DNA from: Terriglobales bacterium
GTDB lineage: Bacteria > Acidobacteriota > Terriglobia > Terriglobales > Acidobacteriaceae
Direction: 5' to 3'
Length of the DNA stretch: 64,000 nt
Assembly (NCBI GenBank): GCA_035764005.1
Contig: DASTZZ010000083.1
Location: forward strand, 1-64,000
Position 1 is the first letter of the stretch. The number at the start of each line of letters is the position of its first letter. The notes below the pieces were generated by a model, which saw only the letters and a program-made list of their open reading frames with translations, was not told the DNA's origin and did no database searches. Made by a program: the position numbers and the translations under genes. Positions 17,037-25,133 of the stretch are shown in pieces.

Positions 17037-17933
17037 GTGGGTTTTACTTCTAAGGTTTTCTTAAAATTCAGCGTGGCTGGTTTGGCCATCGCTTCTATCG
17101 TTGGCTGCGGCTCTGGCGGAGCCAAACCGTTCTCGAACAGCACCGCAGTGGCGGGCAGCAATACCAGTTCGAGCACGAGCACAAGCGCCAGCACAGGAAG
17201 CGCTTCTTCATCTACGAGTACCTCGAACACGAGCAGCGCGCCAGCTCCTGCTCCGAGCAGCGATCCTACGCCAGCAGGCGCTACGGTGATCGGCGGAATC
17301 CAGAATCAGCAAGGCTGGCAGCAGTGCGGCGGATGCGGAAACGTCGGTGGCACTGGGCAGGGTCCTGACTACCACATGACCCAGGGGATCACGAACCCGA
17401 GCCTCAGCGGGCACGCAGCCGACTTCTTCGTGAACGGCGGTCCTGCATACACCGGCGGCTACTACTTCGTCGAACAGCCGACGCTGCCGAATCCGCTTAC
17501 GAATCTGCGCTACGAGTTCGATATGTACATCCCTGGACAGTACGCGAATGCTCCACAGGCGATCGAGTTCGAATGTCAGCAGACGGTGAACGGCCTCACC
17601 TACAACTTCGCTTGGCAGGCCGACTACGACTCGAACGGCTGGCGTGTGTTCAACTACACCACCAAGCAGTGGGAGCCCACAGGCATTCCTTTGCAACGCT
17701 TCGCGCCAGACACATGGCACCATATTGTCTCTACCTACCACATCGCCGGAACGCAGGCGATCCACGACACGCTCGTAGTCGATGGGCAGACGTACAACGC
17801 GAACATCTCCCACCAAGCCACGCAGACCGGAACGCGCCTCGAGTTCACCAATGGCTTCCAAGTCGATCTGAACGCGGCCAGCACGCCGTACCACGTGTTT
17901 GTAGACAACATGCAGATCACGGTCGCAGACTGA
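17037..17933 (+). CDS. Lipoprotein with Ser/Thr-rich linker and lectin-like domain
   Basis: A 298-residue protein with a GTG start, AAGGGG just upstream, and a lipobox IASIVGC that lipidates a cysteine near residue 22. Residues about 30-85 are a low-complexity Ser/Thr/Ala linker. The remaining 210 residues (IGGIQNQQGWQQCGGCGN, YYFVEQPTLPNP, NLRYEFDMYIPG, WHHIVSTYHIAGTQAIHDTLVVDG) look like a beta-sandwich of the concanavalin/laminin-G type. I do not recognise a named family. A surface carbohydrate-binding role is a guess from the fold. Confidence 0.72.
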   Translation: MGFTSKVFLKFSVAGLAIASIVGCGSGGAKPFSNSTAVAGSNTSSSTSTSASTGSASSSTSTSNTSSAPAPAPSSDPTPAGATVIGGIQNQQGWQQCGGCGNVGGTGQGPDYHMTQGITNPSLSGHAADFFVNGGPAYTGGYYFVEQPTLPNPLTNLRYEFDMYIPGQYANAPQAIEFECQQTVNGLTYNFAWQADYDSNGWRVFNYTTKQWEPTGIPLQRFAPDTWHHIVSTYHIAGTQAIHDTLVVDGQTYNANISHQATQTGTRLEFTNGFQVDLNAASTPYHVFVDNMQITVAD

Positions 17934-17938
17934 GGGGA

Positions 17939-18142
17939 ATCGGGTGATCGGGCCATCGGGTGATCGGGTCATCTGAATCCAAACCTGATCCGGATCTAGG
18001 CGGAATCTTTGGGCGTAGATGAACGCTGGGTCTAGAATTCGTTCGGCTAAAGCCTTCAAATATTGGTTATGCGAGCAGGAAGTGTGTAACCCGCGCTTGA
18101 TTCTCAGATCACCCGATGGCCCGATCACCCGATGACCCGATA
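17939..18142. repeat. Dispersed inverted repeat, family C, copy 1
   Basis: The left arm (17939-17975) and the right arm (18105-18142) are built from CGGGTGATC and CGGGTCATC units in opposite orientation; both arms contain GGTGATCGGGCCATCGGGTG or its complement. The central 130 bp is unique. It fills the gap between the lipoprotein gene and ssb. A related element interrupts imuA at 56802-56958. Confidence 0.82.
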
Positions 18143-18192
18143 ACCTGTTTCCTGCTATATTGAGCGCACTTTAATTCCTTCCGGAGCGGCCC

Positions 18193-18669
18193 ATGGCAAA
18201 GAGCGTAAATAAAGTCATTCTCGTCGGAAACCTCGGCAAAGATCCTGAAGTCAAGTACACCCCCAGCGGCACGGCTGTCGCCAAGTTCTCGCTCGCTACA
18301 AACGAAGGCTATAAAGACAAAGCTGGCCAGTGGCAGGAGCGCACCGAGTGGCACAACATCGTTGCCTGGCAGCGCCTGGCCGAGATCGTGGGCGAGTACG
18401 TGAAGAAAGGTTCCAAGGTTTACATCGAAGGCCGTCTGCAAACCAGTTCCTGGGATGACAAAGAAACTGGACAGAAAAAATATAAGACGGAGATTGTCGC
18501 CAACGATCTCGTCCTCCTCAGCGGACGAGGCGAAGGCGACGCCGAAGGTGGATCGCGCGGATACTCTCGCGGCGCATCCGCGGGCGGCGGCAACTTCGAC
18601 CAGAGCCACGGGCATCATGAAGAACCGGCCCATGCGACCGGAATTCAGGACGAAGATATCCCGTTTTAG
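18193..18669 (+). CDS. ssb: Single-stranded DNA-binding protein
   Basis: A 158-residue Ssb that coats single-stranded DNA in replication and repair. The OB-fold (1-110) begins [19 protein letters not shown] and includes [13 protein letters not shown] and [13 protein letters not shown] Gly/Ser-rich linker leads to the acidic tip DEDIPF that recruits partner proteins. A good CCGGAGC ribosome site precedes the ATG. It is monocistronic, flanked by repeat elements on both sides. Confidence 0.97.
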   Translation: MAKSVNKVILVGNLGKDPEVKYTPSGTAVAKFSLATNEGYKDKAGQWQERTEWHNIVAWQRLAEIVGEYVKKGSKVYIEGRLQTSSWDDKETGQKKYKTEIVANDLVLLSGRGEGDAEGGSRGYSRGASAGGGNFDQSHGHHEEPAHATGIQDEDIPF

Positions 18670-18795
18670 GAACAGCCGCTCAGGGAAGCATCCCGTTTCA
18701 GAACGGCAGCTTTGAAACCACGTGATCTTGATTTCGTTTGAACCGTCTCACTCGAGCTTTTCGCCTCAGTACGTTGAAGCTTCGTCCCCTCAAAC

Positions 18796-18962
18796 ACTGT
18801 CATCCCTCGCTCCGCCGCCCTTCTGTCGAAGCTGCAACAATCTGATTCGCGGAGCGGGGGACCTGTTGTTCCCGATTCCTCAACCAAAACAGATCCCCTC
18901 GACCGCAACACCCATGCATTTAAGATTCTGATTGATTTGGCTGCGGTCGAAGGGATGACAGT
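18796..18962. repeat. Dispersed inverted repeat, family A, copy 2 (167 bp)
   Basis: Terminal arms ACTGTCATCCCT (18796-18807) and AGGGATGACAGT (18951-18962) match copy 1 exactly, and the length is the same. The interior GCGGGGGACCTGTTGTT and AACAGATCCCC resemble copy 1 in reverse order. It lies between ssb and the acetyltransferase gene. Confidence 0.85.
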
Positions 18963-19011
18963 GATTGTGGATACCAGCTCATTGAATACCAGCGACGAGA
19001 GAGTGAGGAAG

Positions 19012-19521
19012 GTGCCGCAATACGAAGTGCGCATTCTCACTGATCGCGATGCCGCAGAGCTATGGCACATCCGCCTCGAGGCCTTACAACGCGAGCCTCA
19101 CGCCTTCTCCGAATCAGCAGCCGAGCATCAGGCGCGGAGTATCGAAGACGTTGCCGTGCGAATTCCCGCAACGGCTGAGAGTTTCGGCTTAGGCGCATTC
19201 TGCGAGGGTCGCCTTGTTGGCATCCTTCGCTTCGAACGAGCACAGCGGGAGAAGAACCGCCATCGCGCCAGCCTTCACTCGGTATATGTCACTCCGGAGT
19301 ACCGCGGACGCGGAATTGCGCGGGAACTCCTGGCCGAAGTCTTGCGCCTTGCGCGCGCACAGCAGGGACTGGAGCAGATCGAGCTCGCAGTTGGCACGGA
19401 GCAGTTGGCAGCGAAAAGGCTGTATGAGTCGTTTGGATTCAGCTGCTACGGGCGAGAACAGCACGCTCTCAAAATGGGAGATCAATACGTCGACTACGAC
19501 CTGCTAATTCTGCGACTGTAA
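19012..19521 (+). CDS. GNAT-family N-acetyltransferase
   Basis: About 169 residues with the GNAT fold; the acetyl-CoA binding loop is in VYVTPEYRGRGIARELLAE and the helix KRLYESFGF follows. The reading frame is open upstream into the family A repeat (first start at 18937), but the conserved domain begins at YEVRILTDRDAAELWHIRLEA, so the GTG at 19012 (or GTG 19003) is preferred. The acceptor substrate is unknown. The overlap of the upstream reading frame with a repeat shows why the longer call is unlikely. Confidence 0.85.
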   Translation: MPQYEVRILTDRDAAELWHIRLEALQREPHAFSESAAEHQARSIEDVAVRIPATAESFGLGAFCEGRLVGILRFERAQREKNRHRASLHSVYVTPEYRGRGIARELLAEVLRLARAQQGLEQIELAVGTEQLAAKRLYESFGFSCYGREQHALKMGDQYVDYDLLILRL

Positions 19522-19569
19522 TCTTTCGCAACCCCTGCTTCCTCGGTTTACTCTTATATAACTACGAAA

Positions 19570-20211
19570 ATGGAGTTGAGCCAGGCACAGATTGTCTCGT
19601 TGGTCATCGGCGCGAGCTTTGCCGCCTGACTGAACGTCTATGCCATGTTGGCAACGCTCGGATTTCTAGGCCGTTTTCACGTCGTCGACCTTCCACCGGC
19701 GCTCCACACGATCGAGAACCCGTGGATCATCGCCGCGGCGGTTGCGATGTTCGTCCTGCACTTTTTCGCCGACAAAGTTCCGGCTTTTGATCTGGTCTGG
19801 AATGCGCTACATACCTTCATACGCATACCTTTAGCGGCGCTGGTAGCCTACGCGGCAACATCTCAGCTCTCACCGTCGCTGCAGATCGCAAGCACCGCGT
19901 TGGCAGCGGTGATCTCTGGGGTGGCACATACCGGCAAGTTCGCAGCGCGCGCGGCCGTCACGCCATCGCCTGAGCCGTTCACGAACATGGCTCTGAGCGC
20001 CGGCGAGGACGCCGCATCGATCGGCCTCACCTGGTTTGCCACGCGACATCCCTATTGGTCGGCGGCGATTGCCATCGTTCTGGTCATAGCGGCAGTCGTG
20101 CTCATCCGCATGTTCGCCCGAGCGGCAATGGCTCTTTTCCGCCGTGGCCTGGAGTTCTGGAAGCGTTCGCCTGGTCGTACCATTGCGGGCGAGCTTCCTC
20201 CCGCTGCCTGA
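19570..20211 (+). pseudogene. DUF4126 membrane protein gene with in-frame TGA
   Basis: The frame from ATG 19570 reads MELSQAQIVSLVIGASFAA, a TGA at 19627-19629, then LNVYAMLATLGFLGRF and onward to 20211. DUF4126 proteins carry a Gly at that spot (AAGLNVYA), and GGA to TGA is one base. The remainder from the internal ATG 19645 is a clean 188-residue frame with about five helices (ENPWIIAAAVAMFVLHFFADKVPAFD, HTGKFAARAAVTPSPEP). So the gene is either recently broken, expressed as a truncated protein from 19645, or affected by a sequencing error. Function of DUF4126 is unknown. Confidence 0.75.
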
Positions 20212-20261
20212 TTTGGGAACACTGCTAGAATCTAAGCAGCCGCAAACTGCATCGGGATTGC

Positions 20262-21425
20262 ATGAGTTCGCATTTCACAGACGTCCAAACCGCTCTGGCC
20301 GAGATTCGCGCCGGGCGCATGATCGTCGTCGTCGACGACGAGGACCGCGAGAACGAAGGCGATCTGACTATCGCTGCTGAGTTCGCAACTCCCGAAGTCA
20401 TCAACTTCATGGCCAAGTACGGGCGAGGGCTCATTTGTCTCGCCCTGACCGAAGAACGTCTGGACTATCTGCGTCTCGGTATGATGACACCGCATAATAC
20501 TTCCCAATACGGGACGGCGTTCACCGAAAGCGTCGATGCTCGCGACGGAGTCACGACTGGAATCTCGGCATACGATCGTGCGAGGACCATCAAAGTTGCT
20601 ATCGATCCAGCGAGCCGCCCATCCGATCTAGTGAAGCCGGGACACACGTTTCCTCTGCGCGCGCGAAAAGGCGGCGTGCTTGTACGCGCGGGGCAAACTG
20701 AAGCCGCCGTCGATCTCGCGCGCATGGCTGGACTGATTCCCGCAGGCGTGATCTGCGAAATCATGAAGGAAGACGGCACGATGGCGCGCGTGCCTGATCT
20801 GATGGAGTTTTGCCAGCAGCACAACCTGAAGATGCTTACGGTAGCTGAGCTTATCCGCTACCGCATGCAGCACGAGCGCTACATCCATCGCATCGGCGAA
20901 GGCGTGCTGCCGACGCGCTATGGAGAGTTCCGTCTCGTTGCTTACGAATCTGAAGTCGATGGCGGTGAGTCGCACGTAGCTTTGCTGTACGGCGATGCCG
21001 GTGAAGGAGATCAGCCGGTGCTGGTGCGCGTTCATTCACATTGTCTGGTTGGCGATGTGTTTGGCACTACGCTGTGCGACTGCCATTCCATCCTTGATCG
21101 CTCGATGAAGATGATCGCCGAGGCAGGACGCGGCGCAATCATCTACCTGCATCAGACCGCTAAAGGATTTAATGTCCGCCAAGTGGCGGAAGGCGCGGCT
21201 CTCTCATTCGCGCACGAAAGCCGCGAGATTAAGAGTCCCGAGCATCAGCGGCGAACGCAGCGACAGATTGGTCTGGGGGCGCAGATTCTTTCTGACCTCA
21301 ATCTGCGGCGAATCAGGCTTCTGACCAATCATCCTCGCAGAGTACCGGCGCTCGAAGGATTTGGGATCGAGATCGTTGAGCAGGTCCCGATCTCAACGGC
21401 AACGACTGCGGCTAGTCAGCGGTAA
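20262..21425 (+). CDS. ribBA: RibBA-like protein: active DHBP synthase fused to a degenerate GTP cyclohydrolase II
   Basis: A 387-residue riboflavin-pathway protein. The N-terminal domain (1-205) is an intact 3,4-dihydroxy-2-butanone-4-phosphate synthase: [10 protein letters not shown], the [16 protein letters not shown] segment and GHTFPLRA. The C-terminal half is GTP cyclohydrolase II-like. It keeps the three zinc cysteines ([16 protein letters not shown]) and [18 protein letters not shown], but the RQEGRGIGL substrate loop reads HQTAKGFNV, and the catalytic D-x-R before the last motif reads T-Q-R. It therefore resembles RibBX-type proteins whose second half is inactive, and another ribA is expected elsewhere. 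It is a single gene. Confidence 0.9.
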   Translation: MSSHFTDVQTALAEIRAGRMIVVVDDEDRENEGDLTIAAEFATPEVINFMAKYGRGLICLALTEERLDYLRLGMMTPHNTSQYGTAFTESVDARDGVTTGISAYDRARTIKVAIDPASRPSDLVKPGHTFPLRARKGGVLVRAGQTEAAVDLARMAGLIPAGVICEIMKEDGTMARVPDLMEFCQQHNLKMLTVAELIRYRMQHERYIHRIGEGVLPTRYGEFRLVAYESEVDGGESHVALLYGDAGEGDQPVLVRVHSHCLVGDVFGTTLCDCHSILDRSMKMIAEAGRGAIIYLHQTAKGFNVRQVAEGAALSFAHESREIKSPEHQRRTQRQIGLGAQILSDLNLRRIRLLTNHPRRVPALEGFGIEIVEQVPISTATTAASQR

Positions 21426-21464
21426 CGCGCTCAGTTCTCTCTCTCTTTCTCTCAAAAAGCAAGA

Positions 21465-21535
21465 GCGAACACCAAGGTCGCAAAGGTTTCAATCCGAGGT
21501 CACGTAGAGCTCTCCGTGAGCTTCGCTTTGTTCAA
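21465..21535. repeat. Dispersed inverted repeat, family B, degenerate copy 3
   Basis: GCGAACACCAAGGTCGCAAAGG and GAGGTCACGTAGAG match the words of family B with substitutions, while the right arm is truncated or heavily changed (CTTCGCTTTGTTCAAG). It follows ribBA. Confidence is limited by divergence. Confidence 0.5.
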
Positions 21536-21584
21536 GCTATGCAGTAATTTTTCGACGTGAGGAAAACGCTTCAGAGGAGTAGAA

Positions 21585-21610
21585 AGAAGCCCCGCGAACG
21601 CGAGGCTTCT
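21585..21610 (-). terminator. Intrinsic terminator of the SYLF gene
   Basis: AGAAGCC and GGCTTCT form a 7-bp stem extended by CGC/GCG around GAAC. On the minus strand it is followed by TTTCT. It lies 21 bases after the SYLF stop and may also work weakly on the plus strand for ribBA. Confidence 0.7.
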
Positions 21611-21630
21611 CATATTCAGAATGGAACGAG

Positions 21631-22374
21631 TTACTTGCTGGCGCGAGCCTCGGCGAAATCGCGGTGAACCTCGGCCAGGAATTCGCGAGCCGGAGAGGGC
21701 GTACGCACCTGTCCACTCAGGATCTGAGTGAAGGGCACGAGCTTGCCGTAGAGATCGCGAGTCGTACGGTCGTCCTGCTTTACTTCGGCGCCGTTGATGT
21801 CGATGCCGGCAAATAAGCCCTTCGAGCGCGAGTAGGTCAGAATCTCGGAGTTGAGCTTCCAGTTTGTATCTGCGCCTGCTTTGCGGCCGATTGGACCGGC
21901 AGCGGCGCTGGCGTCCACTCCCACTTTGAACTTGCTGGAAAGGAGCTGCTGTGCGCCCTTATCGTTCATGACCAGCATAAGTATGTCGGTTGACTGCCCG
22001 CCGATCTGTGCTCCCCAGCTTCCGCCACCAAGGAATACTGGCGCTGGCGAGCTCCAGGCAGCAGCGTTATTGGCAGTTCGGCACGTCGCGAAGCCACGGC
22101 CATAGTTGCCGCCAATTCCGAATGCTGCCTTCTTCTCATTCGGAATCACAATGATGCATTTCGCGTGCTCCAGCATCTCCGACGGTACACCTTTGTCCGG
22201 CGCCGCCATAATGTCCTTCAACATGGACGTTGCTTCATCGAGACGGTCGGCTACCGCCGGATGGTTCTCTTCCAATTTGGTGCCGGCAGTCGTGGAACCA
22301 GCATTTTTGTCGCTTTGGCCGAAAGCCACACAGCTAAAAGCAACCAGCAGAAAACTTAAGAATAGACTCTTCAT
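21631..22374 (-). CDS. Exported SYLF (YSC84-like) lipid-binding protein
   Basis: A 247-residue exported protein: signal peptide 1-19 ending VAFGQ, then the SYLF domain (DRLDEATSMLKDIMAAPDKGVPSEMLEHAKCIIVIP, FLGGGSWGAQIGGQSTDILMLVMN, NSEILTYSRSKGLFAGIDINGAE). SYLF proteins bind phosphoinositides in eukaryotes; bacterial members are periplasmic or outer-membrane associated, of uncertain role. AGGGAG 8 bases upstream supports the start. A terminator follows, and zwf lies upstream on the same strand 169 bases away. Confidence 0.9.
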   Translation of the reverse strand: MKSLFLSFLLVAFSCVAFGQSDKNAGSTTAGTKLEENHPAVADRLDEATSMLKDIMAAPDKGVPSEMLEHAKCIIVIPNEKKAAFGIGGNYGRGFATCRTANNAAAWSSPAPVFLGGGSWGAQIGGQSTDILMLVMNDKGAQQLLSSKFKVGVDASAAAGPIGRKAGADTNWKLNSEILTYSRSKGLFAGIDINGAEVKQDDRTTRDLYGKLVPFTQILSGQVRTPSPAREFLAEVHRDFAEARASK

Positions 22375-22543
22375 TTGGATATCTCCCTAGTGTCCCCCCA
22401 AAGAAACGCGCTCGCGGGCGAGCTTTCTGTATCTTCTGATGAGCAGAGTATTTGCCGTGTTGCGTCAGGATTAGGAGGTGATGCAGCCAGCAGCTCTCGT
22501 TGCGGACTAGATTTCGCTGAGGCAAACCAAAGCTGGGAGCCGA

Positions 22544-24094
22544 TCAGGCGAGCGGATCCAGCGTTCGCCAGTACCAGCCGTGTTTTCCCGGCAGCTCGTC
22601 GGCCTTGTCGGGACCTGCACTGCCAGCCGTATAATTCGGAAACTTCGGAGCGGGAAGCTGCGCCCAGGCTTCCTCAATCGGAGTAATCAGCTTCCATTCG
22701 GCTTCTACTTCGTCACGACGAGTAAACAGCGTCGCATCGCCGCGCATCGCGTCGAGCAATAACGTCTCGTAGGCGACGGGAGTCTTGGTTCCAAACGCCT
22801 CGCGGTAGCGGAAATTGAGCTGCACGTTCGCGGTATGCATCTCAGTTCCCGGACGCTTCGCTGCAAAGTCCACGGTAATTCCCTCGTTCGGCTGAATTCG
22901 GAATGCCACGATGTTGCGATGAACTTCCTGGTCCGACTCGTGTGCGAATAGCGCCTGCGGAGTCCGCTTGAAATGCACGGCGATTTCTGTGAGATTGCGT
23001 GTCAGCCGCTTCCCCGTGCGAACAAAGAACGGGACACCGGCCCATCGCCAGTTATTGATCGAGAACTGCACGGCTGCGTACGTTTCCGTGCGGCTATTGG
23101 CGGCGATCCCGGGCTCCTGGCGATATCCGGGCACTGGCGTTCCGTCGATCTGCCCAGGACCGTACTGTCCGCGCGCAGTCCGCTCGGCCACTTCTTCGAT
23201 TTTCATCGGACGAATCGCGTTCAACACTTCAACTTTCTTGCTGCGCACGGAAGTCGCGTCGAACGCTAGTGGCGGCTCCATGGCCGTGAGACTCAGCAGC
23301 TGGAGCATGTGATTTGCCACCATGTCGCGCAGTGCGCCCGTCTCTTCGTAGAAGGAGGCTCGCTGCTCGACCCCCAGCGTCTCGGCGCCGATGATCTCGA
23401 CGTAATCGATGTAATTGCGGTTCCAGATCGGCTCGAAGAGCAGATTCCCGAAACGAAACACCAGAATGTTCTGAACGGTCTCTTTCCCGAGATAGTGATC
23501 GATGCGGTAGACGCTCTCCTCGGGAAACACCGAGGTAACAATGCGATTTAATTCCTCAGCAGATTTCAGATCGCTCCCGAATGGCTTCTCAACGATGATG
23601 CGCGTCCATCCATGCTCGTTGTGGTTCAGCTTCGCCTGGCCGAGGCCTTCAATGATCTCAGCGAATAGAGACGATGGAGTCGCGAGATAAAACAGCAGGT
23701 TCGGGCTTCCGCCGCGAGACTGCATCTCTGCAAGATGCTGGGCGACTTTCGCATACGAATTGGGATCGTCGGAGTCGGCGCGGAAGTAAGAGATGCGGCG
23801 TGCGAAGTCCTTCCATCCATCTTTGCTGAAATTACGGGCGTCCTTGGAATGCGACGCAGCTTCTTCAAGATCCTGGCGGAACTGCTCGTCACTGACCGGC
23901 TTCCGTCCAATACCTAATATGTCGAAATGAGGCGACATACAACCTACGCAAGCGAGGTCGTAGAGGGCGGGAATCAACTTCCTGCGTGTAAGGTCGCCGG
24001 TCGCGCCAAAGATGACCAGAATGCACGGTTCGGCTTTGGGCAGCGAAGGCGCTGGGAATGGAGTGGTGGGCCGAACTTCGACGATGGTTGCCAT
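22544..24094 (-). CDS. zwf: Glucose-6-phosphate 1-dehydrogenase
   Basis: A 516-residue enzyme oxidising glucose-6-phosphate to 6-phosphogluconolactone with NADP, first step of the oxidative pentose phosphate pathway. The coenzyme motif is VIFGATGDLTRRKL (about 28-41), the substrate motif RIDHYLGKETVQN and the conserved EKPFGSDLKSAEELN are intact, and the C-terminal all-beta region closes with the usual WxxxxP. It is separated from gnd-type or 6-phosphogluconolactonase genes, none of which is in the window. Start chosen at the ATG at 24094. Confidence 0.96.
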   Translation of the reverse strand: MATIVEVRPTTPFPAPSLPKAEPCILVIFGATGDLTRRKLIPALYDLACVGCMSPHFDILGIGRKPVSDEQFRQDLEEAASHSKDARNFSKDGWKDFARRISYFRADSDDPNSYAKVAQHLAEMQSRGGSPNLLFYLATPSSLFAEIIEGLGQAKLNHNEHGWTRIIVEKPFGSDLKSAEELNRIVTSVFPEESVYRIDHYLGKETVQNILVFRFGNLLFEPIWNRNYIDYVEIIGAETLGVEQRASFYEETGALRDMVANHMLQLLSLTAMEPPLAFDATSVRSKKVEVLNAIRPMKIEEVAERTARGQYGPGQIDGTPVPGYRQEPGIAANSRTETYAAVQFSINNWRWAGVPFFVRTGKRLTRNLTEIAVHFKRTPQALFAHESDQEVHRNIVAFRIQPNEGITVDFAAKRPGTEMHTANVQLNFRYREAFGTKTPVAYETLLLDAMRGDATLFTRRDEVEAEWKLITPIEEAWAQLPAPKFPNYTAGSAGPDKADELPGKHGWYWRTLDPLA

Positions 24095-24123
24095 GAACGC
24101 CTTCTTTCGTTCCGAAATTCTGC

Positions 24124-25053
24124 TTAGCTCACGGGCACGTAAACGTGACTTTGGGCGACAAGATCCACATTGGGAACTTCGGTTGCAATCTTTACCGGCT
24201 GCATGCCGGACTTCGGGCCCGGCTGAGCTTTGAAGGTAAGCAGATATGCGTGCTGCATGCGTGCTGAAATCTGGTTCAGATATGGCGTGAAGGAAGGCGG
24301 GCTGTCGGTCGCCAGATAGTAGGCTTCACCGCCCGTTGAATTCGCCAGTTCCGAGAGGAAGCTCTGTCCCAGCGTAATTCTCCAGCGCGTATGGCCGAGA
24401 TGCCCATCGCCGCGAGCATAGATCGCGTTCACAACCACGCGAGCACGCTGGGCCTGAGCGATTGCCCCATTCACATAGGGATCATCGAGGCTGAAGCTGT
24501 CCCAATACGGATCGACGCCGTCCGAGATCATGATGACCTGCCGGGCAGCATTCGTCTGTGGCCAGCGCTTGATTAACTCGCCAAGCGAAAAATACGGACT
24601 AGCGCCTCCGGCTGACTCGCCTGTGGGCAGCCGCAGAGCTTTGGCAGCAAGGGCGTGATCGTTGGTTGGATTCTGCGCGACAAGAGCTGTTCCGTTGCGC
24701 ATGTACGCGACTCCAACCTGCACGTTCGCAGGCTGCGCGTCGATGAACTGGCGAATGTCGGTCAGCTTAGGGCCGAGATCAGACGTTGACAAGCAATCAT
24801 CGATCAGAATGAAAACCTGCACGCCAGCCTGAGAACTTAAAAGCGGCTCGAGTGAGATCACCTGATCTCGCTGTTTACCCTGCGTGACGATTACATCGTC
24901 AGCATGGAGCGCTGGAACACTTGTGCCGTGTTGGGGCTCAGCGGAGACTACGACACTCGCCTGCGTTCCAGGAAACGGGGGCTCCTGCTGGGCGAAGGCA
25001 GCGAGCCCGAATGCAAAAAAGATAGTGGCCGAGAGCAGCGCTTTTGATTTCAT
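24124..25053 (-). CDS. VWFA-related acidobacterial domain protein
   Basis: About 309 residues, secreted. The signal peptide is MKSKALLSATIFFAFGLAAFAQ, and the frame's earlier start (25200) adds an Arg-rich stretch unlike a signal, so 25053 is preferred. The body is a von Willebrand A-like domain with VFILIDDCLSTSDLGPKL (MIDAS-type DxS is altered to DDCLSTS), and the VAYMRNGTA and VIMISDGVDPYWDSF segments, matching the VWFA-related proteins typical of Acidobacteria. It follows the efflux lipoprotein gene by 80 bases on the same strand. Function unknown. Confidence 0.85.
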   Translation of the reverse strand: MKSKALLSATIFFAFGLAAFAQQEPPFPGTQASVVVSAEPQHGTSVPALHADDVIVTQGKQRDQVISLEPLLSSQAGVQVFILIDDCLSTSDLGPKLTDIRQFIDAQPANVQVGVAYMRNGTALVAQNPTNDHALAAKALRLPTGESAGGASPYFSLGELIKRWPQTNAARQVIMISDGVDPYWDSFSLDDPYVNGAIAQAQRARVVVNAIYARGDGHLGHTRWRITLGQSFLSELANSTGGEAYYLATDSPPSFTPYLNQISARMQHAYLLTFKAQPGPKSGMQPVKIATEVPNVDLVAQSHVYVPVS

Positions 25054-25133
25054 GACTAGCGCCTCCTCGTAAGAATAGATTCGCGGCAACACTCGCGAGA
25101 TTCGTGGCCTCTCGTCAATATGGGCTGCGCGCG

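Noticed and set aside
19627-19629. Recoding of TGA as glycine or selenocysteine
   Set aside because: There is no sign of UGA reassignment elsewhere in the window (TGA is used as a normal stop), and no downstream selenocysteine-insertion hairpin was evident; mutation or sequencing error is simpler.
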